A stretch of 64,000 nucleotides of DNA. Origin: Nocardia puris. GTDB lineage: Bacteria > Actinomycetota > Actinomycetes > Mycobacteriales > Mycobacteriaceae. A program made the translations under genes and the position numbers. The stretch spans positions 248,001 to 312,000 of the forward strand of contig NZ_QNRE01000006.1 of assembly GCF_003315035.1 (NCBI RefSeq). Direction: 5' to 3'. The notes beneath the pieces were generated by a model. That model saw nothing but the letters and a program-made list of their open reading frames with translations, was not told the DNA's origin and ran no database searches. The first letter of the stretch is position 1. Every line of letters begins with the position of its first letter. Shown piece after piece: positions 24,997-33,579 of this stretch.

Positions 24997-25863
24997 GTGG
25001 CCCCCGACGCCGGCGCCGCCCTCACCGCCGCCCTGCGTGACGACGTGGACCGCCTCTTCGCCGCCGAGCCCGAAGTGCGCAGGGACGCTTGGGATTCGGT
25101 GCACCAGATGCGCGTGGCCACCCGGCGCCTGCGCAGCGTGCTGCGCTCCTATCGGAGCCTGCTGCGCAAGGAGCCGGCGGCCACGATGGGCGCCGAACTC
25201 AAATGGCTGGCCGGCCTGCTCGGCGTGGCCCGCGACGCCGAGGTGCGCGCCGAACGCTTCGGCGATCTGCTCGCCGTGCACGGCGCCGACGCGCCCGACT
25301 CCGTGACGGCGCGACTGGTCACGGCCGAACGCGACCGCTACGCCGCCGCGCACGCCGAGATCCTCACCGCGCTGGAAGGCGAACGTTATCGCGCGCTGCG
25401 GGAGGAACTTTCGCGGTGGCGCGAGAAGCCGCCGCTGCGTTCCGCGCGGGCCGCGGTGGCCTCGTCGAAGTTCTTCGGCATCGTGCTGCGCCGCGACCGG
25501 GACCGGGTGGAGGCGCTGATCCGCAGCGAGCCGACCGTCCCCGAGGACGAGCGCATCGAGATGCTGCACGATATCCGCAAGAGCGCCAAGCGTTTACGCT
25601 ATTCCTGCGAGGCCGCCGAGCCCGTCCTCGGCGACGCGGCCCGCAGCCTGGGCTCGCGCGCCAAGCGCTTGCAGACGGTGCTGGGCGACCACCGCGACGC
25701 CGTCGAGTCCGCCGAGGCGATCCTGGAGCGGGCCGCCGAAGCCGAGGCGGCGGGCGAGGACCGGGCCGTGTATCAGCGCTTGGCGGATGCCGAAAACGCC
25801 GCGGCCGACGCGACTTTGGAGAAGTACCCGGCCGCCGCGGCCGCGCTCCTGGACGCCGAGTGA
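24997..25863 (+). CDS. CHAD domain protein
   Basis: 288 residues, GTG start 3 bp after pip. An alpha-helical CHAD domain covers the protein, with conserved His/Arg/Lys pairs: SVHQMRVATRRLRSVLRSY in the first half and LHDIRKSAKRLRYSCE in the second, giving the internal two-fold repeat of the family. CHAD domains bind inorganic polyphosphate. In M. tuberculosis the gene two places from panB (Rv2226) is related; here I see no N-terminal CYTH domain. It probably associates with polyphosphate granules. Confidence 0.88.
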   Translation: MAPDAGAALTAALRDDVDRLFAAEPEVRRDAWDSVHQMRVATRRLRSVLRSYRSLLRKEPAATMGAELKWLAGLLGVARDAEVRAERFGDLLAVHGADAPDSVTARLVTAERDRYAAAHAEILTALEGERYRALREELSRWREKPPLRSARAAVASSKFFGIVLRRDRDRVEALIRSEPTVPEDERIEMLHDIRKSAKRLRYSCEAAEPVLGDAARSLGSRAKRLQTVLGDHRDAVESAEAILERAAEAEAAGEDRAVYQRLADAENAAADATLEKYPAAAAALLDAE

Positions 25864-25949
25864 CGCGCGGGCGGATCCGCCGCCCGATGTGGACCGGGCT
25901 CTGTGAACGAGCGCCTGAAGTGAGCGCCCTGGCGTACCTTTCCCACCGG

Positions 25950-25987
25950 GACGTGCCGCGCTCGCTATGTCCCTCGTGCGGCACGTC
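25950..25987. terminator. Hairpin between convergent CHAD and RNB genes
   Basis: Perfect 10-bp arms GACGTGCCGC (25950-25959) and GCGGCACGTC (25978-25987) with an 18-nt loop. It lies midway in the 197-bp space between two convergent stop codons, which otherwise holds nothing recognisable. Confidence 0.5.
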
Positions 25988-26060
25988 ACCGCGTCGCATG
26001 ATCGACTGTCGATGAGCGGCGGGGGCACCGCAGGCTGAACACCCGCCGCGGCAACCGAAC

Positions 26061-27491
26061 TCACTCTGCCGTGAACGACACCTTGCGGGTGACCGGGTCG
26101 GCCGTGGTGAGGCGGGCGCGGATGGTGGCGCCTTCGGGCGGAGACCCTTCGCACGGCGCGAGCACGGGCGGGTCGGCGATGAAGATCTCGGCCGGGCGGT
26201 TGCCGTTGGCCTCGCGGATCACGATCGCGTCGTATACGCCGCCGGGGCGCGCGGCCAGCAGGGTCGCCTCGGTGAGGTCGATACAGGCCCGGTCCACCTT
26301 GCCCGCGACGCCGTCGGTGCGCTTCATGGTGTCGGCGGTGGGGCTCAGGCCCTCGCGAACCCACTGCGGCACTTCGGTTCCCGCGCAGCGCGCCAGGCAC
26401 ACCTCGAGGGCGAAGCGATCCGCGAGGCGGCGCAGCGGCGCGGTGACGTGCGCGTAGGGCGCGCCGATCCCGCTGTGCTCGAGGGTGCCGGGCAGCTCCC
26501 CGTTCACCACGGTGTAGGTGGCGCCGCGCAGCAAACTCGTGGCTTCGGACATGAGCACCAGCGCGGCCGGGGTGTTCGGATCGAGTCCGGCCAGCATCCG
26601 TCCCACGGACTGGTCGGCGGGCCACGGCACGCCCAGCGCGGCGGCGGTGCGGCGCATGGACTCGGCCGCCGACTCGGCGGGCGGCGGCATGGTGCGCAGC
26701 AGGCCGATGCGCTGTCCGTCGTCGGGGGCGTCCAGCATGATCCGGGCCGCGCACATCCCGGTGAGCAGCGAGACCTGCTCGTTCCAGTCGTCGGCGGCGG
26801 TGCGCGGCTCCAGCACCAGCCGCCAGTGGCCGTCGGCCGCGTCGTCGCGGATCACGCTCTGCGAGGGCAGGCGCAGGCCGATCGCGCCGCGCGCGATACC
26901 CGCCTCGATCCGTCGCGTGCCGAAGTCCGGCAGCGCCGCGATCGAGGGGTGCAGGCGGCCCGCGTCGGCGTCGGCCTGCACGCCCGCGTAGTCGAGCCGG
27001 GCGCGCGAGCGCACCAGCGCGCGGGCGACGGAGTAGTGCTGGGGTTCGCCGTGCTCGTCGAGTTCGATGGTCCACAGCGCGGCGGGCCGGTCGACGTCCG
27101 GCAGCAGACTGGCCGCGCCTTCCGAGAGCACCTCGGGGTGCAGCGGCACGGTGCCGTCGGGCAAGTAGAAGGTCTGACCCCGGGTGCCCGCCTCTTTGGC
27201 GAGCGCGCCCTCGGGGTGGATCACGGCGCCGACATCGGCGATCGCGTAATGCAGGAGAAAACCGGAGTCCGTGCGCTCGATATGCAGGGCCTGGTCGAGA
27301 TCCATGGCTCCGGGGGGATCGATCGTCACCAACGCGAGGTCGGTGCGATCGATCCGGTCGCCCGCGAACGCGTCACGCGCGCCGCGGGCTTCCGCGGTGG
27401 CCTCGGCGGGATACGCCGAGGCCAGACCGAATTCGGATCGGATAGCGCCGAAATCGACCGGCGCCGAGGTGATCCGCTGGTGCAGTTCCAC
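26061..27491 (-). CDS. RNB-domain ribonuclease (RNase II/R catalytic family)
   Basis: 476 residues. Start chosen at GTG 27491 because the protein-like sequence begins MELHQRITSAPVDF; the longer frame runs through the neighbouring gene. Hydrolytic 3'-5' exoribonuclease fold: the catalytic acidic cluster is seen in TIDPPGAMDLDQALHI, followed by YAIADVGAVI and, near the C-terminus, the HVTAPLRRLADRF motif. There are no recognisable cold-shock domains at the N-terminus and only a short C-terminal beta domain, so this is the compact actinobacterial form. It follows the small secreted protein gene by 10 bp. Confidence 0.88.
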   Translation of the reverse strand: MELHQRITSAPVDFGAIRSEFGLASAYPAEATAEARGARDAFAGDRIDRTDLALVTIDPPGAMDLDQALHIERTDSGFLLHYAIADVGAVIHPEGALAKEAGTRGQTFYLPDGTVPLHPEVLSEGAASLLPDVDRPAALWTIELDEHGEPQHYSVARALVRSRARLDYAGVQADADAGRLHPSIAALPDFGTRRIEAGIARGAIGLRLPSQSVIRDDAADGHWRLVLEPRTAADDWNEQVSLLTGMCAARIMLDAPDDGQRIGLLRTMPPPAESAAESMRRTAAALGVPWPADQSVGRMLAGLDPNTPAALVLMSEATSLLRGATYTVVNGELPGTLEHSGIGAPYAHVTAPLRRLADRFALEVCLARCAGTEVPQWVREGLSPTADTMKRTDGVAGKVDRACIDLTEATLLAARPGGVYDAIVIREANGNRPAEIFIADPPVLAPCEGSPPEGATIRARLTTADPVTRKVSFTAE

Positions 27492-27501
27492 GGACGATAC
27501 G

Positions 27502-27834
27502 TTACTGCAAGGCCAGCATCGTGCCGTTGAGCTCGTGGAACGGTCCGAACACCGTGAAGGTGACCCGCCCGGTGGGGTAGGTCGAGGAGAGTGCCGCCGC
27601 CGCATCCAGCGCCTCACCGAACGAGGGCGCCGACGGATGCGGCAGTCCCGCGACGGTGAGACCGAAGCGGGTGTCGGCCACCCACTTGGTGTCGGCCGGA
27701 CTGAGGTCGACCTGCACACCGCCGGGGAGCGGAGTCACCGCGACCGCGTTGGCCGAACCGGCGCCCAGCACGGCAAAGAGCGATGCGGCTCCGGCGACGA
27801 GCGCGCCGGCGACCAATGAACGAACTACCCGCAT
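27502..27834 (-). CDS. Small secreted protein
   Basis: 110 residues from ATG 27834. A clear Sec signal peptide (MRVVRSLVAGALVAG... ending GSANA before VAVTP) leaves a mature protein of about 80 residues with no cysteine. The mature part begins with TPLPGGVQVDLSPADTKW and ends LNGTMLALQ. Small exported proteins of this kind are common in Nocardia and mycobacteria. Function not recognised. It is first in a two-gene unit with the RNB ribonuclease. Confidence 0.72.
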   Translation of the reverse strand: MRVVRSLVAGALVAGAASLFAVLGAGSANAVAVTPLPGGVQVDLSPADTKWVADTRFGLTVAGLPHPSAPSFGEALDAAAALSSTYPTGRVTFTVFGPFHELNGTMLALQ

Positions 27835-28078
27835 AGAGTTGAGACCTGCTTCCGGGATAGAGGGTGAAATCGGCCCGGGGCTCCCCGGCGCCGGACCGTG
27901 CCAACGGCGACTACTTTATGACGTCGGTCACGGTCTGGGCCAGTTCCGGACGAATCGCCCGGCCCGGCTCGCCGTGTCGCGCCCGGCTGCTAGGGTTCGG
28001 TCCCGGGGCCGCGGGCCACGCGCGTCTCGCCTGTCCCATTCCGGGCCCCGTACGTCGAGAACTGGGAGTACTGCACTG

Positions 28079-28174
28079 ATGTCATCGATCCTCTTCGACT
28101 ACCTGCTGCCGTTGCTCGGTCCCGAGCAGGCCGCGTACTGGGCGAAGGTCTTCATGATCGACCCGGCGGCCTAG
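28079..28174 (+). CDS. 31-residue microprotein candidate
   Basis: ATG 28079 to TAG 28172-28174, with GGGAG about 11 nt upstream. The sequence begins MSSILFDYLLPLLGPEQAAY and ends in an Ala pair. Nearly every third codon position is G or C, as in the flanking real genes, and the peptide has an amphipathic or hydrophobic helix (FDYLLPLL) with aromatic residues, unlike a random frame. It is divergent from the secreted protein gene and 83 bp before a lipoprotein gene. No family recognised. It could be a membrane-associated peptide or a leader peptide. Confidence 0.45.
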   Translation: MSSILFDYLLPLLGPEQAAYWAKVFMIDPAA

Positions 28175-28257
28175 CCTCGAGCGCCGCCACACACCGGTCG
28201 CCTTCCGTTCACCGCACGGGAGGCGACTTTCCACCGGGCCGGTTAGCATCCCGCTCC

Positions 28258-28656
28258 GTGACAAGAACTTCCGCCGCCCTCGCGGTCAGCACCACCCTGT
28301 TCGCCCTGCTCGTCGCCGGCTGCAACGGGGACGACACGGCCACCGGCGAGGCCGCGGCGACCTCCGCCCCCGCCGCCTCCTCGGTCGACGATCAGCCCGG
28401 CGGGGTCGAGGTGCCCGACAACATCAAGGCGGGCACCTTCGTGGTGAGCTACCGCAGCGCCTTTCCGAAGCTGGCCGAAGGCCGCACCGATGCCGAGATC
28501 GCCGACATCCTCACCGGCACCTGCGCCGACATCGACGGCGGCAAGTCCGAGGACGACACCGTGAACGCGATCGTCGACCGCACGAAATCCGGCGACGTGG
28601 CCGCGTCGAAGGAAGAGGCGCTCGCCATCTTCAATATCGCGAAGTACATCTGCTGA
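28258..28656 (+). CDS. Small lipoprotein, DUF732-like
   Basis: 132 residues from GTG 28258. Lipobox LVAGC at ~18-22 after a short basic N-terminus, then an Ala/Thr/Ser-rich linker and a helical domain ending with KEEALAIFNIAKYIC. The two Cys of the mature domain (GTCADI and the C-terminal Cys) fit the single disulfide seen in DUF732-type mycobacterial proteins. A TAGCAT hexamer 8 nt before the start suggests a very short or absent 5' leader. Confidence 0.75.
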   Translation: MTRTSAALAVSTTLFALLVAGCNGDDTATGEAAATSAPAASSVDDQPGGVEVPDNIKAGTFVVSYRSAFPKLAEGRTDAEIADILTGTCADIDGGKSEDDTVNAIVDRTKSGDVAASKEEALAIFNIAKYIC

Positions 28657-28916
28657 AACGTCCGCACGTGTAAGGCCCGTCGCCGCGGCGGCGTGCTCTC
28701 CCGGCAACGCCGTTCCCCTGGTTCTGCCCGAACCCATCGGGTTCACCTGGCGCGCAACACGACTGGTCGGTTCACTTCGCATCGACACCGTGGTGACCAC
28801 CCGCCTATCAAACCCCCGTCCCCGCAACGTATCCCGCGCGGCGTGTCGCGGTGTGTCCGCGAAAGTCGCTCGCACTTCACCTGTCTCGGAACGCCGGGAG
28901 CGGGTACAACTAGCGC

Positions 28917-29549
28917 ATGAACTTCCCGGTGGATTTCGGGATCGTGCAGATCGGCCTGATCCTGCTGATCCTGGTCGGGGTCGCGCTGCTGATCTCGGCG
29001 ATCGCGCGCATGCGCAAGAAGGGCGCGAAGGCCGTGCTCGGGCGCGGGGCGGGTGGGGCGGGCTTGCTGATGGTCGCGGTGGTGTTGCTGTGGGTGGCGA
29101 CCCTGATGCAGACCTATCTCGGACTCACGGGGGAGATCAAGGCCGCGCACGTGGTCGTCAGCGAGGCCGAGGACGGACAACTCCAGGTCGACCTCACCCT
29201 CTACGACGACGGCGCACCCGACCGCCGCGAGACCTTCCGCGTCGAGGGTGACCTGTGGGTGCTGCAAGCCAATATCGTCGAGCTCGAGCCGTGGGTGAAC
29301 GCCCTGGGCTTCCACTCCGGGTACAAGGTCAGCCGCCTCTACGGGCAGAACCTGGACGGTGCCGCGACTTCCCAGGACCACATCTTCCTCAACGGCGACG
29401 ATCGTGACTTCTTCGCCGACATGCGCGACGGCAAATGGTGGACCGCACCTTTTGTTCGCTCCGCCTATGGCAACGCCGTCATCGCCACCCCGGGCGAGTA
29501 CGACGTCTATATCTCGCGCGACGCCATCAAAACGCGCCCGGTCGACTGA
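28917..29549 (+). CDS. Membrane protein of unknown function with two N-terminal helices
   Basis: 210 residues from ATG 28917. Two membrane helices at ~8-28 (IVQIGLILLILVGVALLISA) and ~45-68 (GLLMVAVVLLWVATLM) are followed by a soluble domain of about 140 residues rich in acidic and aromatic residues (VEGDLWVLQANIVELEPW, FHSGYKVSRLYGQ, DHIFLNGDDRDFF). The C-terminal domain is predicted outside the membrane. No ribosome binding site; the hexamer TACAAC exactly 6 nt before the ATG suggests a leaderless mRNA. Family not recognised. Confidence 0.75.
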   Translation: MNFPVDFGIVQIGLILLILVGVALLISAIARMRKKGAKAVLGRGAGGAGLLMVAVVLLWVATLMQTYLGLTGEIKAAHVVVSEAEDGQLQVDLTLYDDGAPDRRETFRVEGDLWVLQANIVELEPWVNALGFHSGYKVSRLYGQNLDGAATSQDHIFLNGDDRDFFADMRDGKWWTAPFVRSAYGNAVIATPGEYDVYISRDAIKTRPVD

Positions 29550-29710
29550 CCATAGCCGCTGCGGGCACCACTGAATCGCCCGTATGTTCGACCACCGACA
29601 TCCGTCCCCGCCTCGGCACCACCCACCCGGCAGTCGCGGTACGGTTGAGCACTGGTGTTCGCCGCCCGGCGGAGGCCCCACCGTCCACAGTGTTCAGGAG
29701 TTTGTTCGCG

Positions 29711-30448
29711 TTGAATGTCGAACCACCGATCCAGGCCAAGCTGCTCCAGCTCGCCTCCGTCGACGCCGAGCTGACGCGGATCGCCCACCGGCGCACGGTC
29801 CTGCCCGAGCAGCAGGAGGTGGCCCGGCTCGAAGGCGAGCGCAACGAGCTCAAGGACGCCGCGGTGGCGGTGGAGATCGTGCTGGACGACCTCGACCGCG
29901 ACATCCGCAAGCTGGAGGGCGAGATCGAGGCGGTCCGCAAGCGCGAGGAGCGCGACCGCGGCATGCTCACCGCGGGTTCGGTTGGCGCGAAACAGCTTTC
30001 GGAGATCCAGCACGAACTCGGCAGCCTGGAGCGGCGGCGCGGCGTGCTGGAGGACGAACTGCTCGAGGTGATGGAGCGCCGCGAGGCCTCGGCCGCCGAC
30101 CACGACCACGCGGGCGCGCGCCTGAGCAAGGCCGACGACGAACTCGCCGAGGCCCAGCGCCACCGCGACGAGGCGCTGGCCGATCTGGACGTAGCGCAGG
30201 GCCGCTGCGAGGGCGACCGCGCGAACCTGGTGCCGCTGTTCCCCGAGGAACTGCTCGCGATCTACGACCGGCAGCGCGCCCAGCGCGGCGTGGGCGCGGC
30301 GCTGCTGCAAGCCCGCAAGTGCGGTGCGTGCCGGATCGAACTGGATCGCGGCGAGATCGCCCGCATCGCGAAGACCGCGCCCGACGTGGTGGTGCGCTGC
30401 CCGGAATGCGGCGCGATCCTGGTCCGCACCAAGGAATCCGGTCTGTGA
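29711..30448 (+). CDS. Coiled-coil C4 zinc-ribbon protein (Rv2229c type)
   Basis: 245 residues. Start at TTG 29711, which has AGGAG 10 nt upstream and gives a first segment NVEPPIQAKLLQLASVD matching the usual family start. Residues ~20-175 form a long coiled coil (repeated Glu/Arg/Leu heptads such as LDDLDRDIRKLEGEIEAVRK). The C-terminal zinc ribbon has CGAC at ~203 and CPECG at ~230. These proteins resemble the bacterial Zn-ribbon partners encoded next to the Nif3 and RNase H genes. The role is unclear, possibly nucleic-acid or trafficking related. It forms an operon with the RNase H-CobC gene 13 bp downstream. Confidence 0.85.
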   Translation: MNVEPPIQAKLLQLASVDAELTRIAHRRTVLPEQQEVARLEGERNELKDAAVAVEIVLDDLDRDIRKLEGEIEAVRKREERDRGMLTAGSVGAKQLSEIQHELGSLERRRGVLEDELLEVMERREASAADHDHAGARLSKADDELAEAQRHRDEALADLDVAQGRCEGDRANLVPLFPEELLAIYDRQRAQRGVGAALLQARKCGACRIELDRGEIARIAKTAPDVVVRCPECGAILVRTKESGL

Positions 30449-30461
30449 TCGAGGCGGCGGC

Positions 30462-31805
30462 GTGAGCCACGAGCAGGTCATCGTCGAAGCCGACGGCGGC
30501 TCGCGCGGCAATCCCGGCCCGGCCGGCTACGGCGCGGTGGTGTTCGACGCCGACCACGCGACGGTGCTGGCGGAGCGGCGCGAGAGCATCGGTGTCGCGA
30601 CGAACAACGTCGCCGAATACCGCGGCCTGATCGCGGGTTTGGAGGCGGCGGCCGAACTGGGCGCGCGCATCGTGTCGGTGCGGATGGACTCCAAACTGGT
30701 GGTCGAGCAGATGTCGGGCCGCTGGAAGGTCAAGCACGCGGCCATGATTCCGCTCGCCGACCGGGCCCGCCGCCTGGTCACCGGCTTCGACCGCGTCACC
30801 TTCGCCTGGATCCCGCGCGCCCAGAACTCCCACGCCGACCGCCTCGCCAACGAGGCCATGGACGACGCGTCCCTGGTCGACGAGGTGCGCACGGCCCGCG
30901 ACGCGGGGCACGCGCCGACCGATACGGGCACGAGCGCCGGTGTCTCTCGCGAGCCGAAAACAACGCGCTTCCACGTGGATTCGGCCGAACGCACCGCGAG
31001 CGGCGGAGAATCCGGCGAAACCATCGACTCCGATGCCGGCGAAGGCGTCGCACCGGCGCCGGGTACCTGGGACGTCTCCCGACCGCCGAACAGTGAGCGT
31101 GTCACCGTCTCCTACGGTGACGATGCCGCGGCCGATCGTGACCGCACCGCCGCAGTCAACCCCACGTCCCCCGGCTGGACCGGAGCCCTCGGCCGCCCCA
31201 CGCGCTTCCTCCTGCTCCGCCACGGCCAGACGGAACTCTCTGTGCAGCGCCGCTACTCGGGCCGCGGCAACCCCGCTCTCACTCCCCTCGGCCAAGACCA
31301 AGCCGACCGCGCCGCGAAAATGCTTGCGGCCAAAGGCGGTATCGCCGCCGTGATCAGCTCCCCGCTCGGCCGCGCGCGGGAGACCGCCGAAGCGGCCGCC
31401 GCCGCACTGCGCGTGCCCGTGCACACCCACGACGGACTCATCGAGACCGATTTCGGCGAATGGGAAGGGCTCACCTTCGGGGAGGCCGCCGAGCGCGACC
31501 CGGAACTACACGCCCGCTGGCTCGGTGACCCGTCGGTGCCCGCGCCGGGCGGCGAGAGCTTCGACGCGGTGCGCGAGCGCGTGGAGGCGGCGCGGCGCGA
31601 TCTCACGGGCCTGTACGCGGGCAGCAATATCGTGCTGGTCAGCCACGTGACACCCATCAAGACCCTCCTGCAACTGGCGCTCGGCGTCGGGCCGTCGCTG
31701 CTGTACCGGCTGCATCTGGATCTGGCGTCGCTGTCGATCGCGGAGTTCTATCCGGACGGCGGGTCCTCGGTTCGTCTGGTCAACGACACGTCGTATCTGG
31801 ACTGA
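30462..31805 (+). CDS. Bifunctional RNase H / acid phosphatase (CobC-type phosphoglycerate mutase fold)
   Basis: 447 residues from GTG 30462. The N-terminal RNase HI domain (~1-140) has the acidic catalytic set in EADGGSRGNPGPAGYG, NNVAEYRGL, RMDSKLVVE and HADRLANEAMD. A ~95-residue Ser/Thr/Asp-rich linker follows. The C-terminal domain (~245-447) is a histidine phosphatase with LLLRHGQTELS, a Glu in GLIETDFGEWEG and the second His in VSHVTPIKTLL. The architecture matches Rv2228c, for which both RNase H and alpha-ribazole phosphatase (CobC) activities are known, linking RNA-DNA hybrid removal with the cobalamin pathway. Cytosolic. Confidence 0.93.
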   Translation: MSHEQVIVEADGGSRGNPGPAGYGAVVFDADHATVLAERRESIGVATNNVAEYRGLIAGLEAAAELGARIVSVRMDSKLVVEQMSGRWKVKHAAMIPLADRARRLVTGFDRVTFAWIPRAQNSHADRLANEAMDDASLVDEVRTARDAGHAPTDTGTSAGVSREPKTTRFHVDSAERTASGGESGETIDSDAGEGVAPAPGTWDVSRPPNSERVTVSYGDDAAADRDRTAAVNPTSPGWTGALGRPTRFLLLRHGQTELSVQRRYSGRGNPALTPLGQDQADRAAKMLAAKGGIAAVISSPLGRARETAEAAAAALRVPVHTHDGLIETDFGEWEGLTFGEAAERDPELHARWLGDPSVPAPGGESFDAVRERVEAARRDLTGLYAGSNIVLVSHVTPIKTLLQLALGVGPSLLYRLHLDLASLSIAEFYPDGGSSVRLVNDTSYLD

Positions 31806-32135
31806 ACCTATGCCGGTCTCGGAAAGTGGCCGCGCAAAGCGAGGTTTGCACGGCGGATGGCCGGTCGGGAGCGTTGGGCGGCCGAGGCGTCCCCGGTGCG
31901 CACGACCCCCTGAATGAACGGGTACTGTGGCTCGGCACACAGCGCTTGCGGCCCGCCGCGCCGGACCCGATGCATCGCTTGCCCATCGGTAGCCACACGC
32001 GGGGGAAAGTAATTCACCGGCTCACGCCGCCCCCGGTATGGCAACGTGTGTTCCCCGGCCGGGATCGGTGCGTGACCGGAGTGACGGTCGGCGACCGCTG
32101 TCGGTCAACGGTTTGCGAGAAGGAGAGTAACTGCT
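31806..32135. other. 330-bp intergenic region before the serine protease gene
   Basis: Two plus-strand genes flank it. It ends with a good ribosome binding site (AGAAGGAGAG) for GTG 32136. GC content is lower in places (GTAATTCACC, GAGTAACTG). I saw no strong hairpin, tRNA or known riboswitch element. Presumably the protease promoter. Confidence 0.3.
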
Positions 32136-32840
32136 GTGAGGTTCAGGTGGATGGCGGCCGTGGCGGCCGTCATCGCGGGTGTCGGCGTGAGCGCGGCGGG
32201 CGTCGCGCAGGCCGCCCCGGAGAAGGTGGCGCTCGGCGGCGGATCCGGTCTCGTGTTCGCGAACGACTCCGCGTGCTCGCTCACCGCGATCGGCTACGAC
32301 AACGCCGATCGGCTGGTCGGGCTCACCGCGGGCCACTGCGCCCCCGAGGGCACCCTGCTCGGCGCGGAGCACGCGCTGGAGGCGGGCGCCGTCGGTATCG
32401 TCGCCTACTCCGACAACGGGGAGAACCTGGACATCGCGGTCCTCGTTTTCGATCGCGACAAGGTCGCGCCGGTGCGCACCGTCGGAGGCACCACCATCAA
32501 CGGCATCGGCGCCACCCCCGGCCCCGGCACCACCGTGTGCTCCAACGGACGCACCAGCGGCGCGGGCTGCGGCGTGGTGTGGGGCAATCTGGACGAGACC
32601 ATCACGCTCAACCAGGCGTGCTCGCAGCCGGGTGATTCCGGCGGCCCGGTGACGGTCGGCGACCAACTGGTCGGCATGAACCAGGGCAGGCTGACCGGGC
32701 TGGCCGGCATCCGCTTCGACGTGCCGTGCACCGGTCAGGGCAACCCGGTCCACTCGCCGGCGTACTTCGCGCCGATCGACGTGGTGCTGGCCGCCATCAA
32801 CGCCGAAGGCGGCCTGGGCGCGGGATTCCGCCCCTTCTGA
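32136..32840 (+). CDS. Secreted chymotrypsin-like serine protease (S1)
   Basis: 234 residues, GTG start preceded by AAGGAGAG. Signal peptide (MRFRWMAAVAAVIAGVGVSAAGVAQA). The S1 triad is complete: His in LTAGHC, Asp in NLDIAVLVF and Ser in QPGDSGGPV. Four Cys (SACSLT/AGHCAP and VCSNG/GCGVV), plus NQACSQ and VPCTG, allow three disulfides as in extracellular actinobacterial proteases. There is no obvious long propeptide between the signal and the protease domain, unlike the alpha-lytic/streptogrisin group. Predicted to act outside the cell. It is followed by a strong bidirectional hairpin. Confidence 0.88.
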   Translation: MRFRWMAAVAAVIAGVGVSAAGVAQAAPEKVALGGGSGLVFANDSACSLTAIGYDNADRLVGLTAGHCAPEGTLLGAEHALEAGAVGIVAYSDNGENLDIAVLVFDRDKVAPVRTVGGTTINGIGATPGPGTTVCSNGRTSGAGCGVVWGNLDETITLNQACSQPGDSGGPVTVGDQLVGMNQGRLTGLAGIRFDVPCTGQGNPVHSPAYFAPIDVVLAAINAEGGLGAGFRPF

Positions 32841-32855
32841 TCCGCTCCGACACCG

Positions 32856-32893
32856 TTCACCGCCGCGTGCCCGCGCAGGGCCGCGGCGGTGAA
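32856..32893. terminator. Bidirectional hairpin terminator
   Basis: Perfect 12-bp arms TTCACCGCCGCG (32856-32867) and CGCGGCGGTGAA (32882-32893) with a 14-nt loop. It sits in the 75-bp gap between the convergent protease and methyltransferase genes. Confidence 0.7.
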
Positions 32894-32915
32894 TTCGTCC
32901 AGGGGGTAGAACAAT

Positions 32916-33434
32916 TCAGCTCAGTCCCGCGAGCTTGTAGAGGACCAGGCTGCCCGCCACCGCCACGTTCAGGCTGTGCCCGGTGCCGACCATGGGGATC
33001 TCGACGGCGGTGTCGGTGAGTTCGAGCGCTTCCGGTGGGATGCCGTCGATTTCGTGGCCGAGCAGCATGACGGTGCGCCCGCGGGCGACGGGAAGGTCGG
33101 CGAGGCGGACGGATTCGTCGGTGAGTTCGACGCCGATGATCGCCGACCCGCTCGCGCGCTGCCGCGCCAGCCAGCGATCGGCGCGGCCGTGCACCCAGTG
33201 CACGCACTGGCGGTGGCGCAGAGTGTTGCCCTGGTTCAGCGCGTCGGGGATCCACGGATACCGCGGCACCGCCAAGCACGCACCCACGGCGTCGCACGTG
33301 CGCAGCAGCGTACCGAGATTCACGCCGTGCTTGGGCCACAGCGGTGCGGCGATGAGATGGTTCCAGCACCCGTGGGAACGCTGCCTGCGCTGCTTGCGCA
33401 GTTCCGGGCGGGTCCGCACCCGCGCGGCGGTCAC
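32916..33434 (-). CDS. SPOUT (SpoU/TrmH) family RNA 2'-O-methyltransferase
   Basis: 172 residues, GTG start at 33434. The three SPOUT motifs are present: motif 1 NLGTLLRTCDAVGA, motif 2 VMLLGHEIDGIPPEALEL and motif 3 VEIPMVGTGHSLNVAVAGSLVLYKLAG, which together make the trefoil-knot S-adenosylmethionine site. The first 20 residues are very basic (RTRPELRKQRRQR), fitting RNA binding. It is the short form lacking a separate substrate domain. A tRNA or rRNA ribose methylation role is expected, but the target cannot be assigned. Confidence 0.87.
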   Translation of the reverse strand: MTAARVRTRPELRKQRRQRSHGCWNHLIAAPLWPKHGVNLGTLLRTCDAVGACLAVPRYPWIPDALNQGNTLRHRQCVHWVHGRADRWLARQRASGSAIIGVELTDESVRLADLPVARGRTVMLLGHEIDGIPPEALELTDTAVEIPMVGTGHSLNVAVAGSLVLYKLAGLS

Positions 33435-33579
33435 GAACGAACGGGAATGCCCTTCCCTAGGGAGACAACAGCTTTCACGTCGACGATGCTTCGCGGCGCA
33501 TCGGGGCCATCGACGGAGTCGAGAAACGAACTCCCTCAGGATACCCCGCGCGACCCACCGGCCGTGCGGGGCGCCCGAC

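Noticed and set aside
31806..32135. Riboswitch upstream of the serine protease
   Set aside because: No cobalamin, c-di-AMP or other familiar consensus box was found. It is only an unassigned leader/promoter region.
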